Of a stretch of DNA of 5,315 nt, positions 1 through 4,726 are shown in pieces. Source of the DNA: Verrucomicrobiaceae bacterium (GTDB lineage Bacteria; Verrucomicrobiota; Verrucomicrobiae; Verrucomicrobiales; Akkermansiaceae); the NCBI GenBank assembly GCA_947372405.1, contig CANBTO010000399.1:1-5315 (forward strand). The letters run 5' to 3'. The notes under the pieces were generated by a model, which worked only from the letters and a program-made list of their open reading frames with translations, was not told the origin of the DNA and did no database searches. Each line of letters starts with the position of its first letter. The stretch's first letter is position 1. Made by a program: the position numbers and the translations under genes.

Positions 1-29
1 TTGACTTCGAAGGTTACAGCGCGAATATT
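1..29 (+). promoter_or_regulatory. Possible sigma70-like promoter for the 40-aa gene
   Basis: TTGACT at 1-6 resembles a -35 box (5 of 6 to TTGACA). AATATT at 24-29 is a weak -10 box (4 of 6 to TATAAT), with a 17-base spacer. It would start transcription some 55-60 bases before the ATG at 93. It lies at the window edge, the -10 is weak, and the sigma preferences of the organism are unknown, so this is only a candidate. Confidence 0.25.
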
Positions 30-92
30 GGGGTTCCGGGTGAAGGCTTCAATGAGCCTGCGCCAATCTGAATTGATCAACCCACCAAAACC

Positions 93-215
93 ATGGGCGA
101 CAAATCCCCTAAAGCGAACCAGAAGAAATCCGCGCAAAAACAAGCCAAAGCCGCTCATGACTCCCAAGCAAAGAAGCAGGCGGCGGCATCCAGACAAGAC
201 GGCATCAAAAAATAG
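93..215 (+). CDS. Small lysine- and glutamine-rich hypothetical protein (40 aa)
   Basis: Forty codons from ATG at 93 to TAG at 213-215, in a different frame from the longer open frame that covers the same bases. The product starts MGDKSPKANQKKSAQKQ and is rich in Lys (10), Ala (9) and Gln (6), with no hydrophobic stretch, so it is probably a soluble and largely disordered or helical basic peptide. I recall short proteins with the same MGDKSPK-xNQKKS opening as conserved hypotheticals in Verrucomicrobia and other environmental bacteria; none has a function known to me. No Shine-Dalgarno is visible (CACCAAAACC precedes the ATG). It sits 78 bases before the tRNA-Gln. The basic composition would fit nucleic-acid binding, but that is a guess. 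Confidence 0.7.
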   Translation: MGDKSPKANQKKSAQKQAKAAHDSQAKKQAAASRQDGIKK

Positions 216-293
216 CCTCCTCCGTGACTCAGTGTTGCCAAGCGGCAGTATGTCGGGTTACTTTCAGCCCGCAGCAGGGCAAGCTGCGTGAAA

Positions 294-364
294 AGCCTCA
301 TAGTGTAATGGTAACACTCCGGATTCTGATTCCGTCATTCTAGGTTCGAGTCCTAGTGAGGCTA
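294..364 (+). tRNA. tRNA-Gln, anticodon CTG
   Basis: A complete cloverleaf can be drawn. The acceptor stem is AGCCTCA (294-300) with TGAGGCT (357-363), discriminator A364. The D stem is GTGT/ACAC with loop AATGGTA. The anticodon arm is CCGGA-TTCTGAT-TCCGT with CTG at 326-328, and the T arm is CTAGG-TTCGAGT-CCTAG. The anticodon stem has one C-T mismatch at its outer pair (319/335). CUG reads CAG, glutamine, and the arm closely resembles other bacterial tRNA-Gln genes. CCA is not encoded (CTT follows the discriminator), so the end must be added by nucleotidyltransferase. It stands alone, with no neighbouring tRNA. Confidence 0.95.
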
Positions 365-507
365 CTTGAAGTGATTGGATTGGAGCCTCATTGATTCAGC
401 GTGAAATTCGCATTGTCCGTGCAAACCCGGGTCTCCGGCTTGGGATGCGAGACGGTAGTGGATCAGGGCGCAGCCGGGCAAACCGGAGTCATTTCATGAT
501 TTTGGCC

Positions 508-524
508 GTAAGGCACGGCCTTAC
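508..524. repeat. Perfect inverted repeat, 7-bp stem with 3-base loop
   Basis: GTAAGGC-ACG-GCCTTAC is fully self-complementary outside the loop. It lies 160 bases beyond the stop of the 58-aa minus-strand gene, so it could act in transcript ending or stability for that transcript. No T run follows on either strand, so an intrinsic terminator is not supported by itself. Confidence 0.5.
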
Positions 525-539
525 AAGTTTCCGGGATTT

Positions 540-558
540 CAAAAAGAATCTCTTTTTG
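540..558. repeat. Perfect inverted repeat, 8-bp A/T-rich stem
   Basis: CAAAAAGA-ATC-TCTTTTTG forms an 8-bp stem with a 3-base loop, 15 bases from the hairpin at 508-524. The weak stem but symmetrical A and T runs would suit a bidirectional termination or pausing site, or a protein-binding palindrome. The sequence does not decide between these. Confidence 0.45.
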
Positions 559-683
559 ATCCGCACCCGCGCTGAATCTCAAGCTGTGTGCTTGATCCGG
601 CACGCGTTCAACTGATCCCATCGGATCCTGCGTCGCCCAATCTTCGGTCTCGAGCGCGCGCCAACAACTGTACGAGGAACTCT

Positions 684-860
684 CTACGTGCGTTTGGATT
701 TCTGCTGGATCAATCGATCCAACACCGCCCGGTTCCTACCGGTCTCCTTTTCCGCCTGGTCCGTAAGGAGATGCAGTTCCTTGGTTTTGTCCGGGAGCTT
801 GTCGAAGGTTTGCAGGTCCTTGCCGAGCTGCTTTTCAGGTTCCACTGGATCTGGTTTCAT
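684..860 (-). CDS. Small charged hypothetical protein behind ohr (58 aa)
   Basis: ATG at 860-858 and TAG at 686-684, 58 residues. The product begins MKPDPVEPEKQLGKDLQ and ends IQQKSKRT. Twenty-four of 58 residues are Lys, Arg, Asp or Glu, and it has no Cys and no membrane segment, so it is probably a soluble helical protein. The start lies 21 bases behind the ohr stop on the same strand, so the two genes are probably cotranscribed from the promoter motif at 1331-1347. No Shine-Dalgarno is seen, which is usual in this window. I do not recognise a family. It is supported by codon-like composition and operon position rather than by homology. Confidence 0.6.
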   Translation of the reverse strand: MKPDPVEPEKQLGKDLQTFDKLPDKTKELHLLTDQAEKETGRNRAVLDRLIQQKSKRT

Positions 861-881
861 GATTGTGACGGGACGATGAAA

Positions 882-1295
882 TCAATCGACTACCAAAGTG
901 ACCACGGAGTCGCCACGGAGGGCTTTGGAATAGGGACAAGTCACGTGGGCTTCCACCATGATCTTGCCGGCATCTTCCGGGTCCACCCCCTGAAGCAGCA
1001 CGTGCAATTCCACCGCGAGGCGGTAGCCGCCGTTGTCGTCCTCGATCAGGCTGACCAAGGCGCGCACCGTGGAGTCGGTGATTGGAATCAAAAGCGTTCC
1101 AGCCGCGTTGATCACGGCACCATGATAACAGGCGGAGTAGGCGCCGGCGAACAAGGTTTCGGGGCTTGGCCCGCGTTTCTCAATCCCTTCCTCAAGGGGA
1201 TTTCCCAAAATGACATCCAGCAATCCGTCAGGCGCATGGAGGGAGCCGGAACGCGCGCCCTTGGAGATGACTTCCGATGTAAACAAAGTTTTCAT
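882..1295 (-). CDS. ohr: Ohr/OsmC family organic hydroperoxide reductase
   Basis: A 137-residue protein, the usual length for the Ohr subgroup of the OsmC superfamily. These cytoplasmic thiol peroxidases reduce organic and fatty-acid hydroperoxides with two cysteines that are recycled by a lipoylated protein. The two signature regions are present: SPETLFAGAYSACY with peroxidatic Cys56, and AHVTCPYSKALRGD with resolving Cys120. Their 64-residue spacing matches well-studied Ohr proteins. Arg15 and Glu46 fall where the active-site Arg and Glu of Ohr are expected. The ATG at 1295 gives a full N-terminus. A conserved 17-base motif ends 35 bases upstream and is the likely promoter or operator. No MarR-type OhrR regulator gene lies in the window, although ohrR is often adjacent elsewhere. 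The 58-aa gene follows by 21 bases. Confidence 0.93.
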   Translation of the reverse strand: MKTLFTSEVISKGARSGSLHAPDGLLDVILGNPLEEGIEKRGPSPETLFAGAYSACYHGAVINAAGTLLIPITDSTVRALVSLIEDDNGGYRLAVELHVLLQGVDPEDAGKIMVEAHVTCPYSKALRGDSVVTLVVD

Positions 1296-1330
1296 GTTAG
1301 AAAAGCTTAACCTGACTCCGGCGTCTTTCC

Positions 1331-1347
1331 ATGGGGTGTAACCCTAC
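1331..1347 (-). promoter_or_regulatory. Shared 17-base promoter/operator motif, copy before ohr
   Basis: GTAGGGTTACACCCCAT on the minus strand is identical to the copy at 4147-4131. The last base is followed by 35 bases and then the ohr ATG, the same distance as at the other copy. The core GGGT-TAC-ACCC is an 11-base inverted repeat. The motif overlaps the TAG stop of the preceding oxidoreductase gene (1346-1344). It could be a -35-type element for an alternative sigma factor or an operator for a dimeric regulator. No common -10 hexamer is visible between it and the two start codons. Confidence 0.7.
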
Positions 1348-2735
1348 GCCTGCGGAGTGATCCGTCCTGCCAGTTCTTCGGCCGGATAGGTCCAGATTTC
1401 GGCCAAGCTGGGATGATAGTGTGGCAGGGTGGCGAATTCGTGGACCGTCATCCGCTTCGCCATTACCGCGACGATTTCATGGATCAACTCGCCGCCTAGA
1501 GGGCCGACGCACGCGCCGCCGAGGATTTCGCCTGAATGGGGATCGGCAAGAAGTTTCACATGGCCGTCCGTGGCATCCATGATGACAGATTTTCCGAGTT
1601 CGCTGAACGGGTAGCTGGCGACAAGATGCGGGACGCCGAGCTTGGTCGCCGCCATTTCAGTCAGGCCCACCTGGGCAACCTGCGGATCAGTGAAAATCAC
1701 GGCAAGCGAGAGTCTATCGTCCATTTTCCAGACGGACCCGGGATGCATGATGTTGTGGGCGGCAATCTCGCCCTGCCTGACCGCGAGATGGACGATCGCG
1801 TGAGGGCCTGTGCAATCCCCGGCGGCATAAATATGCGGCACGCTTGTCCGCATGCACTCGTCCGCCACGACGCGCCCGTGTTCGGTGGCTACGCCCGCCT
1901 TGTCGAGATCGAGCGACGCGGTGTTGGGATCACGGCCTATGGCCAGCATGATCTGCTCCGCGGTGACGGAGCGCAACCTTCCGTCGTGTTCAAACGATAC
2001 CGTCTTGCCATGACTTTCCAGTCGCACGCCGGTGACCTTCGTATTCGTGAAAACCTCAATACCATCGCGACGGAAGACTTTTTCCAGTTCCCCCGCGACA
2101 TCCGTGTCGAAGTCACTCAAGAGATGCCCGCCGCGCTGGAGAAGTGACACGCGCACTCCGAAACGCGCGAAAAACTGGGCGAACTCCACCGCCACAGGTC
2201 CACCTCCCATAATTACCAGCGACTCAGGCAAGCGGGTCAACTCCAGCGCGTCATCGCTTGTTAGATAACCGGTTTCGTTGAATCCGGGCAAGGGAGGAGG
2301 CGCGACCGAAGAACCGGTGGTGATCACAATACTGGCGGATGTGAGCGGTCCACGGCCCGCCAACTCGACGGTGTGCGAATCCACGAAACGGGCGCGTCCA
2401 TTGAGCAACTCGAATTTACCGGCGGTGAGTTCCTTCCTGCGGCTCTTCGCCAGGTCATCAATGAACGCGTTTTTTCGCTCGATCACGACTCCGAAGTCGA
2501 AGCTGATGTTCCCGGCGAGGATCCCCCAGGTCTTCAGTTTTCCGGCGAAGTGCAAAGCCTCCGCGGCATACAACAGTGATTTCGTAGGCATGCAACCACG
2601 CAGGATGCACAGGCCACCCAAGTCCGATCCGCCGTCAATCATCACAGTCCGCAAGCCCCCGGTCACCGCCGCATGGGCGGCAGCGTAGCCGGCACTGCCG
2701 CCGCCGAGAACCGCCAGATCGTAATCGAATGTCAT
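1344..2735 (-). CDS. Class I pyridine nucleotide-disulfide oxidoreductase (FAD, dihydrolipoamide dehydrogenase / MerA-like)
   Basis: A 463-residue cytoplasmic flavoprotein of the lipoamide dehydrogenase, glutathione reductase and mercuric reductase family. It would transfer electrons from NAD(P)H through FAD to an active-site dithiol and on to a disulfide or metal substrate. Visible parts in order: FAD-binding GGGSAG (11-16), redox pair Cys43 and Cys48 in [16 protein letters not shown](P)-binding [10 protein letters not shown] (177-186), second FAD motif AAGDCTG (304-310), and C-terminal catalytic HPSLAE with His441 and Glu446. An Arg (201) after the second strand of the nucleotide fold may favour NADPH. 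It lacks the N-terminal metal-binding domain and the C-terminal vicinal cysteines of MerA, so mercuric reductase activity is unlikely. No 2-oxoacid dehydrogenase genes are adjacent. The chosen ATG (2735) overlaps the stop of the lipoprotein gene as ATGA and begins directly before the FAD fold; an upstream in-frame ATG would overlap that gene by about 80 bases. Confidence 0.9.
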   Translation of the reverse strand: MTFDYDLAVLGGGSAGYAAAHAAVTGGLRTVMIDGGSDLGGLCILRGCMPTKSLLYAAEALHFAGKLKTWGILAGNISFDFGVVIERKNAFIDDLAKSRRKELTAGKFELLNGRARFVDSHTVELAGRGPLTSASIVITTGSSVAPPPLPGFNETGYLTSDDALELTRLPESLVIMGGGPVAVEFAQFFARFGVRVSLLQRGGHLLSDFDTDVAGELEKVFRRDGIEVFTNTKVTGVRLESHGKTVSFEHDGRLRSVTAEQIMLAIGRDPNTASLDLDKAGVATEHGRVVADECMRTSVPHIYAAGDCTGPHAIVHLAVRQGEIAAHNIMHPGSVWKMDDRLSLAVIFTDPQVAQVGLTEMAATKLGVPHLVASYPFSELGKSVIMDATDGHVKLLADPHSGEILGGACVGPLGGELIHEIVAVMAKRMTVHEFATLPHYHPSLAEIWTYPAEELAGRITPQA

Positions 2736-2935
2736 GGTTTCGCGATGAGCTTCATGCCGCACTTGGGGCAGTCTCCCGGGAGGTCCTTCACCACTTCGGG
2801 GTGCATCGGACATGTGTATTGTGACTTCCTGAGATTATCCGCTTTGGGCAGTGACCTGTTGCATCCCGCCAGGTTGGAACCGGCCAGGGCGAGGGAGACC
2901 ACCGCCAGATAAACAAATGACAATCTTGTTTTCAT
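2732..2935 (-). CDS. Small lipoprotein with heavy-metal-binding domain (HMBD)
   Basis: A 67-residue protein. Residues 1-24 are a lipoprotein signal: basic start (MKTR), a hydrophobic core and lipobox LAGC with Cys25 as lipidation site. After a short linker, residues 40-63 ([12 protein letters not shown]... CPKCGMKL) form the heavy-metal-binding domain also found in copper/silver efflux adaptors and at the start of some P-type metal ATPases. Cys42, Met44, His45, Cys56, Cys59 and Met61 are the likely soft-metal ligands. The mature protein of about 43 residues is little more than this one domain tethered to a membrane. The metal is unknown; copper is an inference from the family. It is translationally coupled to the oxidoreductase gene (4-base overlap) and lies 45 bases behind the DUF302 gene. 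Confidence 0.88.
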   Translation of the reverse strand: MKTRLSFVYLAVVSLALAGSNLAGCNRSLPKADNLRKSQYTCPMHPEVVKDLPGDCPKCGMKLIAKP

Positions 2936-2980
2936 AGGATTGATTGATGTTGAAATTTGATTATTGCTTGCGATCCGCTC

Positions 2981-3367
2981 TCACGGAGCTGCGGCCTCCT
3001 TCATGATCCTCACCATGGTGTCCTCCACTTCCTGCGCTGTCGCTGTCAATTGCGGCGTGTTGAACCCATCTAACATGTCCGTCGGCTTCATGGCGGCAAT
3101 GACGGTCCTGCCATCCTCCTCGTAAAGTGAGATCCGGCATGGCAACGCGGTGGAGACGCTCATGTTCTGTTCGAGAATCTTCTTTGCCTGCAACGGATTG
3201 CAGACCTCGAAAATCAGGCATTCCCGGGCGAATTCCACCCCCTTCCTGGCCATGGTTTCCTTGAGGTTGTGGATGTGCATGACGCCAAAGTGATTGGCGA
3301 CCACGGCAGCCTGCAAGGCGTCCGCGGTTTCAGCCAGTGATTTGTCAGTGTATAATTGGATGATCAT
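2981..3367 (-). CDS. DUF302 domain protein
   Basis: A 128-residue protein with the features of the DUF302 fold: VMHIHNLKETMARKGVEF (30-47), then the core strand and turn LIFEVCNPLQAKKIL (51-65) and LPCRISLYEEDGRTVIAAMKP (75-95). The biochemical role of DUF302 is not established. It has no signal peptide or membrane segment, so it should be cytoplasmic. Cys50, Cys56 and Cys77 are notable in a setting with other thiol and metal proteins. The gene lies 26 bases behind the small basic protein gene and 45 bases before the lipoprotein gene, inside the same unit. A weak purine stretch (AAGAGA) precedes the ATG. The start at 3367 gives the usual family length. Confidence 0.85.
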   Translation of the reverse strand: MIIQLYTDKSLAETADALQAAVVANHFGVMHIHNLKETMARKGVEFARECLIFEVCNPLQAKKILEQNMSVSTALPCRISLYEEDGRTVIAAMKPTDMLDGFNTPQLTATAQEVEDTMVRIMKEAAAP

Positions 3368-3393
3368 GGTGGTCTCTTATGAAATTCAGATTT

Positions 3394-3585
3394 CTAGCGT
3401 TTCCCGGAGGGTTTCTTCCGCCCTGATCCGCTTTTCCTGCCGCCGCCGCTGAGCTTGTTCACCGTGGCCCAAGCCCTTGCCGCCGCGGCATCCGGGCTGG
3501 CACCGCTATCCCGGTAGCTGGCCTTGATGTGCGCCGCCTGACGAATCTGTTTGTCAGTATAACTGGACTTGTCTCCTTGAGGCAT
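3394..3585 (-). CDS. Small basic protein of the so-called plasmid stabilization type (63 aa)
   Basis: Sixty-three residues starting MPQGDKSSYTDKQIRQAAHI, with a central RAWATVNK (37-44) and a glycine/lysine/arginine tail (47-63). This layout matches a family often labelled 'plasmid stabilization protein' in databases, although I know of no experimental basis for that name. The N-terminal part (about 10-45) looks helical; the basic tail would be flexible and could bind nucleic acid. It sits 9 bases behind the ferritin-like gene and 26 before DUF302, so it is cotranscribed with stress and metal genes. Nothing in the window suggests a plasmid or a toxin partner. A role in stress-related DNA binding is a guess from composition and context. 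Confidence 0.82.
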   Translation of the reverse strand: MPQGDKSSYTDKQIRQAAHIKASYRDSGASPDAAAARAWATVNKLSGGGRKSGSGRKKPSGKR

Positions 3586-3594
3586 GGCGCTGGA

Positions 3595-4095
3595 TTACTT
3601 GAGTTTTTCACCTTTCCGGTCCGCGGCGCCAGATGCGGGTGGCACGTTGATGCCAAGTGCCGCAGCCAGTTCGATCTCGTGTGACTGCTCCTGGACGATG
3701 ATCGCCCGCAGTGTTTCGCTCAATCCGTATTCGCCCATGGCCTCGGCCTGGCGAATGCGTTCGCGATACCGTCCCACGGTTTCCCTTTCGTTGTCGAGAT
3801 CCTCACGCAGCATTTCCTCGGGATCGGACAAGGATTTGACTTGCAGAGGAGTCACACACGGCATGCCGCCGAGATAATCAATCTGTTTGGCGATCTTGAT
3901 GGCGTGCTGCAATTCTTCAGCCGCATGAATCTCCAACTCCCGTGCGATATCGGTGTAGGCCGCACCTTTAAGAACCTGGCTATACACGACATAGGCAATG
4001 ATCGCCCGGTATTCGCCTGCAAGATCCTCGTTCAACAGTTCGACCAGACGGTCGCGTGAGACGTTCCATTCATCCGTCGTCTTTGGTTGTGTCAT
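3595..4095 (-). CDS. Ferritin-like diiron protein, bacterioferritin-like without heme ligand
   Basis: A 166-residue four-helix protein. The six diiron ligands of a bacterioferritin-type centre are in place: Glu28 (GEYRA), Glu61 and His64 (EELQH), Glu103 (DNERE), Glu136 and His139 (EQSHE). Their spacings are the same as in classical bacterioferritin apart from one residue. It should oxidise Fe(II) and may store iron or detoxify peroxide in the cytoplasm. The residue after Glu61, where bacterioferritin has its heme-binding Met, is Leu62, so heme binding is not expected. The C-terminal tail after residue 150 is polar and specific. It is the first gene of the five-gene unit; the shared 17-base motif ends 35 bases before its ATG. 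Whether it forms a 24-mer cage or a smaller rubrerythrin- or Dps-like assembly cannot be read from the sequence. Confidence 0.88.
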   Translation of the reverse strand: MTQPKTTDEWNVSRDRLVELLNEDLAGEYRAIIAYVVYSQVLKGAAYTDIARELEIHAAEELQHAIKIAKQIDYLGGMPCVTPLQVKSLSDPEEMLREDLDNERETVGRYRERIRQAEAMGEYGLSETLRAIIVQEQSHEIELAAALGINVPPASGAADRKGEKLK

Positions 4096-4130
4096 GGTTT
4101 ATAATTTGGCCGAAGCATCCTCAATCTCAA

Positions 4131-4147
4131 ATGGGGTGTAACCCTAC
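4131..4147 (-). promoter_or_regulatory. Shared 17-base promoter/operator motif, copy before the ferritin unit
   Basis: GTAGGGTTACACCCCAT on the minus strand is identical to the copy before ohr, and again 35 bases separate it from the ATG (4095). The 35 bases in between are not conserved between the two sites beyond chance, so the motif itself is what is kept. A TTATAA lies close to the ATG (around 4100-4105) but far from normal -35 spacing. Its role as promoter or operator is inferred from position and repetition. Confidence 0.7.
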
Positions 4148-4184
4148 CCCGTTTTCCCGGTCATCCGATTCACAAAACCGGGGT
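4146..4184. repeat. Imperfect inverted repeat next to the shared motif
   Basis: ACCCCGTTTT (4146-4155) and AAAACCGGGGT (4174-4184) are complementary apart from one extra base, with 18 bases between them. The left arm overlaps the outer end of the 17-base motif by two bases. It lies in the intergenic space between divergent genes, so an operator or regulatory hairpin is more likely than a terminator. No second copy is found before ohr. Confidence 0.4.
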
Positions 4185-4326
4185 GAAGACCTGATGGCGG
4201 CCGATCTCGCGCAATGCTAGTTTCGGCCAGGATTCAAACAGGACCAACCATGCGTGCAATCATCCGCATGAACCCGTACGTGCATTCCGTCACCATTCAC
4301 CACATCCACATCCCACCCACAACAAC

Positions 4327-4524
4327 ATGCAGTTCCAAGGCTCTCCCATTCGTCCGGTCACACGTGAAATGCTGCATACACGCACAGTTGAACTAGCCGC
4401 TCTGGCGGGCAGGGCGGCATACGAGATCAGACAGTTCGATTACGAGCGAGCGAAACGCGAAATCACCGGGGAATCGGACTTTGACAAGCAACAGGCAATG
4501 TTTGATACCGACGAATGCAGTTGA
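4327..4524 (+). CDS. Hypothetical protein (65 aa)
   Basis: Sixty-five residues from ATG 4327 to TGA 4524. It begins MQFQGSPIRPVTREMLHTRT and continues with a helical, charged stretch (about 13-48) ending in DYERAKREITGESDFDKQ (38-55). The look is of a small soluble cytoplasmic protein. I have the impression of similar small hypotheticals in Verrucomicrobia-like genomes with a 'DYEQAKRELTGE' segment, but I cannot name a family. The reverse strand is also open here, in a longer frame, but its product looks less protein-like. The gene is divergent from the ferritin unit, 231 bases away. No Shine-Dalgarno precedes it; the leader is C/A-rich. A later start at Met15 is possible. Confidence 0.55.
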   Translation: MQFQGSPIRPVTREMLHTRTVELAALAGRAAYEIRQFDYERAKREITGESDFDKQQAMFDTDECS

Positions 4525-4726
4525 CTCATTCCCAGGCGACTCAAACCTCTTCCCTGCCTGAAAATAATCCATATCCGGCCTCACCACCGGGAACTCGCTT
4601 GCCATCTCCTTGTCTTCGACGGCTCTCCGAAGCAAAGTCAAGCGTGTGAAGAAACAGCAACACATCCGGATAGGCAATTTGCTTTTTCGGTGCGACTGGC
4701 CAGACTCCGCTATCAGCGGCACCATC

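Larger units (their letters stand above)
365..683. other. Stretch without a recognisable gene
   Basis: About 320 bases between the tRNA and the end of the minus-strand gene block. The open frames here (391-615 on +, 463-621 on -) show no family resemblance and look like chance. The stretch contains two perfect short hairpins (508-524 and 540-558) and an 8-base copy of the tRNA 5' end, AGCCTCAT, at 384-391. It is where transcription of the minus-strand genes should end, but neither hairpin is a classical GC stem followed by a T run in that direction. Confidence 0.5.

Noticed and set aside
12..18. GGTTACA before the 40-aa gene as a third copy of the shared motif
   Set aside because: Only the central 7 bases match, the flanking C run is missing, and it lies 74 bases from the ATG instead of the 41 seen for this core at the other two sites.
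1..291. + strand open frame of 96 codons starting at TTG
   Set aside because: Its reading is out of frame with the MGDKSPK protein, which has a proper ATG and resembles known small proteins.
463..621. Minus-strand open frame of 52 codons starting MGSVERVPDQ
   Set aside because: It lies 62 bases behind the 58-aa gene, so an operon position is possible, but it contains both perfect hairpins, shows no family resemblance and has an unusual composition. It is left out for lack of support.
588..1310. Long + strand open frame of 240 codons
   Set aside because: It runs antisense over ohr and the 58-aa gene, both of which are better supported; the product has no recognisable domain and is rich in residues typical of antisense frames (His, Gly, Arg).
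1536..2147. + strand open frame of 203 codons
   Set aside because: Antisense shadow of the flavoprotein gene, whose motifs are unmistakable.
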